Assembly (NCBI GenBank): GCA_963578605.1
Contig: CAUZEA010000031.1
Coordinates: forward strand, 1 to 53,337
Direction: 5' to 3'
DNA: 53,337 nt
From: JAKVCB01 sp963578605
GTDB taxonomy: Bacteria > Planctomycetota > Planctomycetia > Pirellulales > Lacipirellulaceae
Part shown: piece by piece, positions 42,567 through 51,402 of the stretch
How positions within the stretch are numbered: position 1 is the stretch's first letter
Layout: the number at the start of each line of letters is the position of its first letter
The notes under the pieces: generated by a model
Database searches by the model: none
What the model was told of the DNA's origin: nothing
Seen by the model: the letters and a program-made list of their open reading frames with translations, nothing else
Program-made: the position numbers and the translations under genes

Positions 42567-44834
42567 ATGAAAGCCAGTAACGAGATTTGGAAAGAACGGC
42601 TCGCCGGTCAACTTCCCCCGGACCTTGCCGAGGAGATCGACACTTTCGAGACCGAAATCAACCTCCGCCGACAAGGCAAGGTGGACGAGAAAATTTTCGC
42701 CGAAACGAGGCTGCGGCGGGGTGTCTACGGTCAGCGATATGACAATGGCCAGCGGCACGATGGGGTCAAAAGCCGGCAGCTAGCTTTCGATGGGGAGAGG
42801 CAGACCAAGGGTCCCAACACAATATGGGATGCCCCGGGAATGATGCGGATCAAAATCCCCTACGGTGGCATGAATCCGGAGCAATTGGAAGTGCTGGCGG
42901 AACTTGCCGAAGAATATTCCGACTCGATTGCGCACATCACAACGCGCCAGGATTTTCAGCTTCATTTCATCCATATTGACAACACGCCTACCTTGATGCG
43001 GCGGCTTGCCGCCGTTGGGATTACCACCCGAGAGGCGTGCGGCAACTCGGTGCGAAATGTGACCGGTTGTCCTTTTGCTGGCGTTTGCCCCGACGAAGCT
43101 TTCGATGTCACTCCCTATGCCAATGCACTGACACAATTTTTGCTGGGGCACCCGGACGCGCAGAATTTTGGCCGCAAGTTCAAACCGACATTCAGCGGGT
43201 GTGTGCAGCACTCCTGTGGCTTGACAGCCATGCACGACTTGGGTCTCACAGCGACCACGCGCGAAGTAGATGGCAAAACGGAGCGTGGTTTTAAAGTCTA
43301 CGTGGGTGGCGGTTTGGGTACGGTGCCGCGACAAGCCAAACTGTTCGACGACTTCATGTCACCAGCAGAAATTCTGCCAGTGGCGCAGGCGATAGCGCGG
43401 GTTTTTGGCAAGTACGGCGAAAAGAAGACACGTAGCCGTGCCCGTTTGAAATTCCTGATCGAAAGCTGGGGCTTGGAAAAGTTTAAAGAAGAAGTACTTG
43501 CTGAGCGGGCGAGGCTGCGCGAAGATCCGCAGTGGACTGAATTCCTGGCCAACGTCGATAGTTGCGAAGAGTCCCCGCTCCACCCACCCGGAGAGATGCC
43601 TGCTATCAACGGTAACCAGCGACTGGCCCACTGGATCAGTACGAACGTCCTCCAGCAGCGGCAAGAGGGTTATGTTACCGCAACCGTCTCATTACCGTTG
43701 GGCGATTTGACCGCCGATCAATTGCGCAGCCTGGCCGATATCGTGCGACAATTTACCAATGGCACGATTCGTACCACCGTGGAGCAAAACTTTGTCATCC
43801 GCTGGGTCAGCAAGGCGGATGTGGTTGACCTCTACCATGCGCTGGATGCCGTTGGGCTGTCGGAACCAGGTGCCAGCAACATCATGGACATTGTCGCGTG
43901 CCCCGGCACTGATACGTGCAAACTCGGCATTTCTTCTTCCCGGGGACTGGCGGCGGAACTCAGAAAACGGCTTGCCGAGAAAAGCTTCCAACTGGATGAG
44001 GCAATTCAAAACTTGCATATCAAGGTCAGTGGCTGTTTTAACAGTTGCGGGCAACATCACATTGCCGACATCGGTTTTTACGGAGTCAGTCGAACGGTGC
44101 AAGGCTTTAAAGTACCGCATTTCCAGGTGGTCCTCGGCGGTCAGTGGGAAGAAAACGCCGGTTCGTATGGCCTGCCGATTGTGGCGATTCCTTCCAAGCG
44201 CATCCCTGACGCACTCGAACGGATTACCCAACACTTCATGGATAACCGCGAGCCGGATGAACGATTCACAAACTACGTGCAGCGCATCGGCAAAGGCCCG
44301 ATTCGTCAATTCCTGGAGGAGTTGACCCAGGATTTGCCCGCGCACGAAAACGACCCAGGTTTCTACTCCGATTGGGCTGATCCGCGACAATATGGAATTG
44401 GCGATATTGGTAAAGGCGAGTGCGCTGGGGAGGTGGTCACGCATTATCAGTTTGAGATGGCTGGTGCGGAGCGTATGATTTTTGGAGCACAGATTTTGTT
44501 GGACGGCGGCAATGCCAAAGAAGCGGGTCAGCAGGCCTACGATGCCATGATTCGTGCCGCCAAGGCAATTGTTCAAATCCAATACGACGACGTGACCAGC
44601 GATCCAGACGAAGTGATCGAAGAGTTTAAGGAACGCTTCTTTGACACCGAACTGTTCCATGATCCTTACGCAGGACCAAAGTTCGCAGACTACTTGTTCG
44701 CCGCCTATGAAAATGCTGGTCACACCCACAACGCCGAGTCGGCACACCATTTAATCGAAGAATCACAGCTCTTTGTCGAAGCTGTGCACAGCTGTTACAA
44801 CCGCTTGAGAAGCGAAGGAGTCGAGGCAAATTAG
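42567..44834 (+). CDS. Sulfite (or nitrite) reductase, siroheme type, with C-terminal extension
   Basis: A 755-residue siroheme-[4Fe-4S] reductase of the ferredoxin-dependent type, which reduces sulfite to sulfide (or nitrite to ammonia). Cluster cysteines are Cys445 and Cys451 (CPGTDTC) and Cys490 and Cys494 (GCFNSCGQH). Both repeats of the fold are visible (TTRQDFQLHF, SVRNVTGCPFAGVC, then VEQNFVIRWV). From about 630 an extra helical domain follows, with AQQAYDAMIRAAKA-like spacing (GQQAYDAMIRAAKAIVQIQY) resembling HEPN folds. AAGG precedes the ATG. The divergent cysteine synthase favours sulfite as substrate. The next gene may form a complex with it. Confidence 0.92.
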   Translation: MKASNEIWKERLAGQLPPDLAEEIDTFETEINLRRQGKVDEKIFAETRLRRGVYGQRYDNGQRHDGVKSRQLAFDGERQTKGPNTIWDAPGMMRIKIPYGGMNPEQLEVLAELAEEYSDSIAHITTRQDFQLHFIHIDNTPTLMRRLAAVGITTREACGNSVRNVTGCPFAGVCPDEAFDVTPYANALTQFLLGHPDAQNFGRKFKPTFSGCVQHSCGLTAMHDLGLTATTREVDGKTERGFKVYVGGGLGTVPRQAKLFDDFMSPAEILPVAQAIARVFGKYGEKKTRSRARLKFLIESWGLEKFKEEVLAERARLREDPQWTEFLANVDSCEESPLHPPGEMPAINGNQRLAHWISTNVLQQRQEGYVTATVSLPLGDLTADQLRSLADIVRQFTNGTIRTTVEQNFVIRWVSKADVVDLYHALDAVGLSEPGASNIMDIVACPGTDTCKLGISSSRGLAAELRKRLAEKSFQLDEAIQNLHIKVSGCFNSCGQHHIADIGFYGVSRTVQGFKVPHFQVVLGGQWEENAGSYGLPIVAIPSKRIPDALERITQHFMDNREPDERFTNYVQRIGKGPIRQFLEELTQDLPAHENDPGFYSDWADPRQYGIGDIGKGECAGEVVTHYQFEMAGAERMIFGAQILLDGGNAKEAGQQAYDAMIRAAKAIVQIQYDDVTSDPDEVIEEFKERFFDTELFHDPYAGPKFADYLFAAYENAGHTHNAESAHHLIEESQLFVEAVHSCYNRLRSEGVEAN

Positions 44835-44906
44835 CATGCCCAGTTGGATGTTTGGTTAAACGGAGGTTTTGAACATCTTGACGGGTGATCCTTGCCCCAA
44901 AATCGT

Positions 44907-45470
44907 ATGGAACTGCAACAAGTTAACGTAAAAATCTTTGTCGACGGTGAACTGACGGTTCCCTCGGAACGATTAATCGAGGTTTTCCACAACTGGATCC
45001 GCGAAAAAGCGGTGGGAGATTTGCTCATCGATGTGGCCGATTATCGGCATGTGCCAAAAGGTCCCAGCGTGCTTTTGGTTGGTGATGAAGCCGATTTTTG
45101 TATGGATCAGACTGGCGGTCGCTGGGGACTTCTTTACAACCGCAAAGCCCGGCTCGATGGCACAAATGATCAGCGGCTCAGCCAGGCCTTTGCAGCTGCT
45201 GCTAAGGCTTGCAACTTGCTCGAAGCAGAGTTTACGGCAGAAGGTCCGCTGCGGTTCAGCCGGCACGAATTCGAGATCGTGATCAACGATCGGGCACTGG
45301 CTACCAATACGGACGAGACCTTTGAAGCCTGCAAAGACGATCTCGAGATGTTCGTGACCAGGACGCTTGGTCACCGCGAATACACCTTCCAGCGTGATAC
45401 GGACCCGCGGCGTCGTTTTGGCGTGGCGGTTAAATCAGCCAAGTCGTTCGAACTATCCACGCTCGGGTAA
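44907..45470 (+). CDS. Conserved protein of unknown function beside the sulfite reductase gene
   Basis: A 187-residue soluble protein not recognised as a named family. It begins MELQQVNVKIFVDGELTVPS and contains IREKAVGDLLIDVADYRHVP, VLLVGDEADFCMDQTGG and RWGLLYNRKARLDG, which look like conserved functional segments. The composition is acidic with no membrane segment. It lies 72 bp after the sulfite reductase stop and probably shares its transcript. ATG 44907 is chosen; the frame also allows a TTG at 44892. It could be an electron-transfer or assembly partner, or handle the reductase product, but no sequence evidence decides. Confidence 0.7.
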   Translation: MELQQVNVKIFVDGELTVPSERLIEVFHNWIREKAVGDLLIDVADYRHVPKGPSVLLVGDEADFCMDQTGGRWGLLYNRKARLDGTNDQRLSQAFAAAAKACNLLEAEFTAEGPLRFSRHEFEIVINDRALATNTDETFEACKDDLEMFVTRTLGHREYTFQRDTDPRRRFGVAVKSAKSFELSTLG

Positions 45471-45519
45471 TTCTTGCGGGCACTCGCGCTGTTTCGCCTG
45501 CCCACTGTGGGGTCAGCAG

Positions 45520-46845
45520 CTAACGACGGGGTGGCCCGTCGGGTGGCCTGGCAAGCATTTCGAAACTGGTAATGCCCGTGTAAACCGTCCAAATCTGGGC
45601 ATTGCTGCGGAGTTTTTCCAGATGGTTATCGATCGTCATGCGGTACCGAGCCTGCTGGATGTCTTTGACAATGTCAAATTGCACCTCGCGGAATGGCTTG
45701 CACCCAGCCTGCTTACGCTGCAGCACGCGGACAATATGAAACCCGGTCGAGCTTTCAATGAGGTTGCTAAGTTGACCGACCTGGAGCGTGAAGAGTGCCT
45801 GGTCAATCGCAGCCGTTTTGAGTGCCCCCCGCGTAGTCCAGTCGTGGAGCCCGCCTTTTTTTGCTGTCCAGCCGTGCGACTTCGTCTTGGCAATCTCTGT
45901 AAAAATCGGGCCTGTCAACTTGCCCGCAACGGCTGCATGGTAGGCTTGATTTCCCATTTCACAAATCGCAGTGATCGCCTTTCCACGGTTTTTAAACCGG
46001 TTGCGCTGAACCATCAGCTCTTCCCAGTGAACTTGGGTTGGATACTCGTACTCGGCGAGATGCTCCCGGTAGTAGGCCAGCATCTTATCGTGGGTGACCT
46101 CGTCGTTGAACTCGATACTCGCACGCATCCATTCGTGGGCAATTGTTTGCTCAAGAAATGCCTGTTCCAAATCGTTCAACGACGTGCCGACGGCAACCAG
46201 TTTGAGTTGGAGGTCGTCGACGTCGGTGGCATTAAATTGTTTGATCAGCCTGGGTAACTGCTGTTCTTCAAACGGCCCCCTTAGTTTGTCTTGGATCGCA
46301 TCGAGGTTTTGGGCTGGTACGTTGCGGAGAAAGTCCGCATACAGGATTTTCGTATCGACCAGAGTCGTAATCTGCTGCTGCATTAACGTCCGGTGAACTT
46401 CTTCTTCCTGCTCTGGAGGTATCCGATTGTGGTTCTTCTCCATGACCAACTTGACCTGCCAAAGCACCTCGCACGCCTGAATCACCTGGCCATCAATCTT
46501 GGCGATCACCTCACATTCTTCCAGCGACTGGACTTGGGATGTGGGGGACAACGGGCGCCCGGGAGCCCGCTCAGACGCCTGGTTGATGTTGGATGAAACT
46601 GCCCGGGGTAGCGGCGTGATGTTGGTTGTGGCTGGGATCGCCGTTGGGCCCTGGGGCACTGACGACGAGGTTTGCAGACCGGTTGCAAGCCGTGGAGGAA
46701 CTACGGCGGGGATCTCCCGCTGGGGCCGAGTTGCCAGGTAACTGTCGGAGGGTGTTGCCCCTGCCTGACCGGGTGCAGGCAATGGGAAGGCCCACGGAGC
46801 CCAAGTAGCAATCGTCACAAAAAGCGGGAAAACGTTGCAACGCAC
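45520..46845 (-). CDS. Exported peptidyl-prolyl isomerase, parvulin (PpiC/SurA) type
   Basis: A 441-residue periplasmic protein. The signal peptide is about residues 1-30 (VFPLFVTIATWAPWAF). A Pro/Thr/Ser linker runs to about 105, a SurA-like N-terminal helical domain covers about 110-260 (VIAKIDGQVIQACEVLWQVK at its start), and the parvulin domain about 262-370 includes HWEELMVQR and the FTLQVGQLSNLIESSTGFHI motif. It would assist folding of exported or outer-membrane proteins. The stop of the sulfur-locus protein gene faces it across 49 bp. mfd lies behind it on the same strand. Confidence 0.88.
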   Translation of the reverse strand: MRCNVFPLFVTIATWAPWAFPLPAPGQAGATPSDSYLATRPQREIPAVVPPRLATGLQTSSSVPQGPTAIPATTNITPLPRAVSSNINQASERAPGRPLSPTSQVQSLEECEVIAKIDGQVIQACEVLWQVKLVMEKNHNRIPPEQEEEVHRTLMQQQITTLVDTKILYADFLRNVPAQNLDAIQDKLRGPFEEQQLPRLIKQFNATDVDDLQLKLVAVGTSLNDLEQAFLEQTIAHEWMRASIEFNDEVTHDKMLAYYREHLAEYEYPTQVHWEELMVQRNRFKNRGKAITAICEMGNQAYHAAVAGKLTGPIFTEIAKTKSHGWTAKKGGLHDWTTRGALKTAAIDQALFTLQVGQLSNLIESSTGFHIVRVLQRKQAGCKPFREVQFDIVKDIQQARYRMTIDNHLEKLRSNAQIWTVYTGITSFEMLARPPDGPPRR

Positions 46846-46971
46846 AGTTCAGCCGTTCGTAGAGACGTATCGAGAGCTTTGGCCAGGGCCGCAACAAACA
46901 GTTGACAGCCTGCGACGCCGTGGCCATCCATCCTCGCGGAAAGAAAAGCGGGGGGGATTGTAGAAGCTGAC

Positions 46972-49900
46972 TCATTCCGGTTGCAAGAGTGATTTTACAA
47001 CTTCGAAAACGGTCTTTCGGTCATCGATCGCGGACTCGAGCGGGAGATAAGCACTCGTGCGATCGGCAATTCGTAGCTTTCTTCCCGACCGTGCTAGCAA
47101 CCGGTCAAGCTTGTCGCGAGAGGTATATCGCAGTACGGCGTAGGAATCTTCCAGATGAATATCGTTGACTCCCCATTGGTGAGCCCAGATCCGCAACCGG
47201 GAGCGATCCAGAAGATGTTGGGTTATTTCGGGAATAGGGCCGAATCGGTCCACCAGTTCGGCGGCAAAATCGTTGACTTGTCCCTCGCAAGTCAATCGTG
47301 CGAGTCGGCGATAGAGGTCAATTTTCATGCGTATATCGGGAACATACTGCCTGGTTAGATACGCTTCGCCAGGTAAGTCGATGTTCACATCGACCGATTC
47401 ACGTGGTGGAAGTTTTTTGAGTTGGCGGACTGCTTTCTCCAGCATCGCACAGTACATTTCATATCCAACGGTCGCAATATGCCCGCTTTGCTGGGTTCCC
47501 AGAATGTTGCCAGCACCGCGCAACTCGAGGTCGCGCATGGCGAGTGCAAAACCTGCCCCCATGTGGCTAAACTCTTCAATGGCGCGTAGCCGCTTGGCTG
47601 CCATGGGTGACAGGTGCCGGTTTTCGTCGACCATCAGATAGCAATAAGCGCGATGCTTGTACCGCCCTACCCTGCCGCGCAATTGATGCAAATCGGCAAG
47701 CCCATAGCGGTCGGCATCGTCAATGAAGATTGTGTTCGCGTTAGGGATATCAAGTCCGCTTTCAACGATGGTCGTGGTTAGCAGAATATCAAAATCGCCG
47801 CGAACAAACCGCAGCATGACCTCCTCGAGCCGAGACTCTGGCATCTGACCATGGGCAATTTCGATCGTTGCCTCGGGTACGATTTGCACCAAACGGTCCG
47901 CCACGTTCTGGATGTCGGCAATGCGGTTGTGGACGAAGAAGATCTGTCCATTGCGGTTCAACTCACGAACAACTGCGTTACGGATGAGTTCGTCATTAAA
48001 TCGGGTAACTCGGGTTTCGACTGCCAGACGATCCTCCGGCGCAGTTTTTAGGTTCGAAATGTTCCGTACTCCCAAGAGAGACATGTGCAGAGTTCGTGGA
48101 ATTGGCGTGGCAGTCATCGTAAGCACATCGACTGTGGTGCGAAGAGCCTTAATACGCTCTTTGACCGCCACCCCAAACCGCTGTTCTTCATCGATGATCA
48201 ACAACCCGAGATTGGCAAATTTCACATCGGGGGACGCCAAACGATGGGTGCCGATGAGAATGTCAATTTCGCCTCCGACGGTCCGCTGCAGCGTCTCCTG
48301 CTGCTGTTTTTTCGTGGAAAACCGGCTGAGCGCCGCGATTTCGAAGGGAAACTCCACCATCCGTTCGCTGAATGTGCGACGGTGCTGTTCGGCCAATACG
48401 GTGGTGGGTACCAGTACGGCCACCTGGTAGCCAATATCGACAGCCTTGAAAGCACTCCGAATCGCAACTTCGGTTTTTCCGAAGCCAACATCGCCGCACA
48501 GCAACCGGTCCATCGGTTTGGACTGCTGCATATCCGTTTTGATGTCGTCAATAGCGGTTAACTGATCGTTTGTTTCCTGATACGGAAACGCCGCGTCGAA
48601 CTCGCGTTGCCACTCGGTATCTTTCGGAAACGTGATCCCTGGTTGGGCTCCCCGGCGGGCTTGCAACTCGATCATGTCGGCAGCCAGATCGATTACCGCC
48701 CGCTCCGCCGCTTCTTTCTGACGAACCCATGCCTTGCCACCGATGCGCGCTAAAGTTGGCTTGGATTTCGTACCGCCAACATACTTTTGAACCAGTTCGA
48801 TCTTCGCACTGGGAACGTATATTTTGGTTCCGCCATGATATTCCAGCTCCAAGTGCTCCTCCGCCCGACCTTCTTTTTCCAAGAGCTTAAGGCCTCGATA
48901 GCGCCCAATACCATGTGTGATATGGACGACTAAATCTCCTTCGTTAAGTTCCAGGAAACTGTCAATTGCCCGGCCAGCCTTGCGTCGTGACGAGCGGAAT
49001 AGTTCTTTGCGATGAAAAAGTTCAGCTGCACTTAGAAGTACTGCTTTTTGCGAAACGAAGCGGAATCCGTCGTGCAGCCGTCCAATCACCAGGTGCAATC
49101 GCTTATCGACCGCAAGCCGCGTCGCCCCGAATATGGTTTCCAAACGCTCGACCTCTGCCTCGTTATTGCAGACCAGGAAAACCTCCTGGCCGTCGCTAAT
49201 GTTGTCGAGCTCTTCTCGAACTTTGCTGATCTCACCACTGAACCGTTCGACCGATTCAAACTCCAGATGCGCCGTCGCTTCGAGTGATCCAGCGGGAACG
49301 CCGCTGACGGTCACCGATGGGAATTTGTAGACCTCGGCCAGTGTCGTCCGCAGGCTGTGGAATGCCTCGGGATGACCCATCCGCTCCAGGTAATAGCGCC
49401 CTTCGTTTTCCAAGTCGGCCGGTTCCACCAGTACGAACCACACTTCCTCGGGCAGGTAGGTGGTGAAGTGGGACCGGTCGGAGTCGTCCGGCATGAGCAT
49501 CGTAATGTCAACGGTCTCAAGGGTGGTTAGACTCCGTTGCGTGAAGATGTCGAATGTGCGGATAGACTCGACCTCATCGCCAAAAAGTTCAATCCTTACC
49601 GGATATTTAACATCCGGTGGAAAAACATCAAAGATGCCACCACGCAACGAAAACTCGCCAGGCAATTCGACTGCGCTGGTCGCATGACAACCGCGTGCAA
49701 CCAACCATTCCGAGAGGTCCCGCTCGCCAAGCTGGCTGCCAACAACAATCTGCTGCGTCGCGGCAGCCAGCGTGTCGCGACCAGGTACAGGTTGCAACAA
49801 GCTCTGGATGCTTGTGACAAGAATAGGGGTTTCCCTCCCAGGGAATCCGACGGAAGAATCAGTGTCACGTCGGACCAGGTTACCAGCTAGTTGCTTCAGA

Positions 49901-50247
49901 ACCGCTAGACGTGTCCCGTAGATCTCATCGTGGACCACGTGCTCGCCCGGTTCCGACTCCCAGGCAGGAAACTGTGTGACTGGCAGATCGGTAAAGAGGC
50001 ATAAATCCTCCGCCAGGTTGTCAATGTCGCTGGGGTGCGGACAAACCACGACCAGAGGACCCGGGCAACTTGAGGCGAGAGCGGCCGTGACCAGCGCGCA
50101 AGAAGACCCCCAGACTCCGCCAAGAGTTCCGCCATGGCCCGCCTTCAGACTGGCGTGCACTTTTGCGAAGCCGCAATGCTGCTCAAGTTGTGCAGCCAGT
50201 TCCCGCAACCTGTTTGCGGGCCGGGCTGTCACCACGGCCATTTCCAT
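46972..50247 (-). CDS. mfd: Transcription-repair coupling factor Mfd
   Basis: A 1091-residue DNA translocase that frees stalled RNA polymerase and recruits UvrA. The N-terminal UvrB-like module is followed by the RNA-polymerase-interacting domain (NEGDLVVHITHGIGRYRGLK). The superfamily 2 motor has Walker A LLCGDVGFGKTEVAIR, motif II DEEQRFGV, motif III TMTATPIPRTLHMSLL, and motifs V/VI in ESGLDIPNANTIFI and LHQLRGRVGRY. The C-terminal TRCF domain follows (about 950-1090). Slightly shorter than E. coli Mfd (1148). Starts at ATG 50247. Not obviously linked with the isomerase gene 126 bp downstream. Confidence 0.97.
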   Translation of the reverse strand: MEMAVVTARPANRLRELAAQLEQHCGFAKVHASLKAGHGGTLGGVWGSSCALVTAALASSCPGPLVVVCPHPSDIDNLAEDLCLFTDLPVTQFPAWESEPGEHVVHDEIYGTRLAVLKQLAGNLVRRDTDSSVGFPGRETPILVTSIQSLLQPVPGRDTLAAATQQIVVGSQLGERDLSEWLVARGCHATSAVELPGEFSLRGGIFDVFPPDVKYPVRIELFGDEVESIRTFDIFTQRSLTTLETVDITMLMPDDSDRSHFTTYLPEEVWFVLVEPADLENEGRYYLERMGHPEAFHSLRTTLAEVYKFPSVTVSGVPAGSLEATAHLEFESVERFSGEISKVREELDNISDGQEVFLVCNNEAEVERLETIFGATRLAVDKRLHLVIGRLHDGFRFVSQKAVLLSAAELFHRKELFRSSRRKAGRAIDSFLELNEGDLVVHITHGIGRYRGLKLLEKEGRAEEHLELEYHGGTKIYVPSAKIELVQKYVGGTKSKPTLARIGGKAWVRQKEAAERAVIDLAADMIELQARRGAQPGITFPKDTEWQREFDAAFPYQETNDQLTAIDDIKTDMQQSKPMDRLLCGDVGFGKTEVAIRSAFKAVDIGYQVAVLVPTTVLAEQHRRTFSERMVEFPFEIAALSRFSTKKQQQETLQRTVGGEIDILIGTHRLASPDVKFANLGLLIIDEEQRFGVAVKERIKALRTTVDVLTMTATPIPRTLHMSLLGVRNISNLKTAPEDRLAVETRVTRFNDELIRNAVVRELNRNGQIFFVHNRIADIQNVADRLVQIVPEATIEIAHGQMPESRLEEVMLRFVRGDFDILLTTTIVESGLDIPNANTIFIDDADRYGLADLHQLRGRVGRYKHRAYCYLMVDENRHLSPMAAKRLRAIEEFSHMGAGFALAMRDLELRGAGNILGTQQSGHIATVGYEMYCAMLEKAVRQLKKLPPRESVDVNIDLPGEAYLTRQYVPDIRMKIDLYRRLARLTCEGQVNDFAAELVDRFGPIPEITQHLLDRSRLRIWAHQWGVNDIHLEDSYAVLRYTSRDKLDRLLARSGRKLRIADRTSAYLPLESAIDDRKTVFEVVKSLLQPE

Positions 50248-50937
50248 GTGTCAGCTAATTTTACGCTCATCGTTCGCTGGCGAGTAGGTTAAATACCAGG
50301 GGGAATTCTTGAAGTTTTGAAGATGACTGAAAAGGACAACCCCCCCGCCCATTTCGAAAGGACTTCTGAAAGGAGTTCGAATCACGGTCGCGCGACATCG
50401 GGACCGGGCTTGCCGCGAAATGACTCGGTTCGATCGTGTCCAACAGGTTCGGACCCCAGCAAGCCTTTGGTAGCGGACAGGACCAATCGGCAGAGCAGCC
50501 CCCCAGCTTTCCAGGAAGAGTTGGAAATCACAAGTTGCGGCCTGAAGGCCGACTTATCAGGTAGCCGGATGGGGACACGGTCCACCATCTGCTGCCAAAT
50601 TGGCAGGCACGTCACCTGATCACGAGCCGGGTAGCCGAATCTGGCAGCATGGGACGAGTTGGGCTCCAGGTCTCAACCCTTGTATCAGCATCCGTTTACG
50701 AGGAATCCCCGTTTCGGCATGACGGTTGCATAACTGCATTAAGTGCATAAGGAGACGCGGTGGAGAGGGGCGTTGTGCGCCAACCAGTGAGGTAATTCGC
50801 GCCGCTATTGGCCAGTGCGGGCGGCTTACCACCCTGGTGAATCCCTCGCACGGCCAGATTGGTCCATCTGCGAAACAAATTCACGCTCAAACATATCAAT
50901 TTCCCACACATTAAGTTTTGCTAGGAGGAATGCTCCC
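50248..50937. other. Intergenic region upstream of groES
   Basis: About 690 bp between the divergent mfd and groES genes. It should carry both promoters. The 15-bp palindrome CTGCCAAATTGGCAG at 50592-50606 and small GGCC hairpins are present. No CIRCE element (TTAGCACTC-N9-GAGTGCTAA) could be found by eye, and no sigma32-type promoter. No protein-coding or RNA gene was recognised. Confidence 0.5.
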
Positions 50938-51261
50938 ATGCCGGCGACTGCTACGAAAAAAAAGAAAACCAAACTCGCCATTCAACCTCTCGGTGATCGG
51001 GTGGTCGTGGAACGCGACGCTTCAGAAGATGTCACCACTGGTGGCATCGTGTTACCCGACTCGGCGAAAGATAAGCCCTCCCGAGGGACAATCATTTCGG
51101 TGGGTACTGGCAAGCTGTTGGACGATGGTAGCCGCAGCGAGAGCCAGGTCAAAAAGGGCGACCGAGTCCTGTTTACCAGTTACGCTCCAGAAACGATCAC
51201 GATCGACGACGAGGAATACCTGATGATGAGCGAAAACGACATTCTCGCGGTCGTCGAGTAA
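50938..51261 (+). CDS. groES: Co-chaperonin GroES
   Basis: A 107-residue Hsp10 that caps the GroEL cylinder during protein folding. A Lys-rich N-terminal tag (MPATATKKKKTKLAI) precedes the conserved IQPLGDRVVVERD, the mobile loop (EDVTTGGIVLPDSAKDKPSR) and VKKGDRVLFTSYAPETI. AGGAGG lies 9 bases before ATG 50938. groEL follows 141 bp later on the same strand, the usual operon. The tag adds about ten residues to the usual length. Confidence 0.97.
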   Translation: MPATATKKKKTKLAIQPLGDRVVVERDASEDVTTGGIVLPDSAKDKPSRGTIISVGTGKLLDDGSRSESQVKKGDRVLFTSYAPETITIDDEEYLMMSENDILAVVE

Positions 51262-51402
51262 ATAGATCGAGAGTCGACTGTATACAAGTAAGGGGCGGGT
51301 TCCCCGCAACTCGGCCCTTGTCAGTCCCCCCTACACAAGTAATCGAAATCATGTCCACCGTTTGGGTACGGTTTTTCCGCTGACACACTAAGGAGCCCCC
51401 CC

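Noticed and set aside
43692..44750. Minus-strand open frame of 352 codons opposite the sulfite reductase gene
   Set aside because: Antisense shadow; the plus strand carries all four cluster cysteines and conserved motifs.
50592..50606. Palindrome CTGCCAAATTGGCAG as a CIRCE-like element
   Set aside because: Sequence does not resemble CIRCE and lies too far (about 330 bp) from groES; only noted in the region description.
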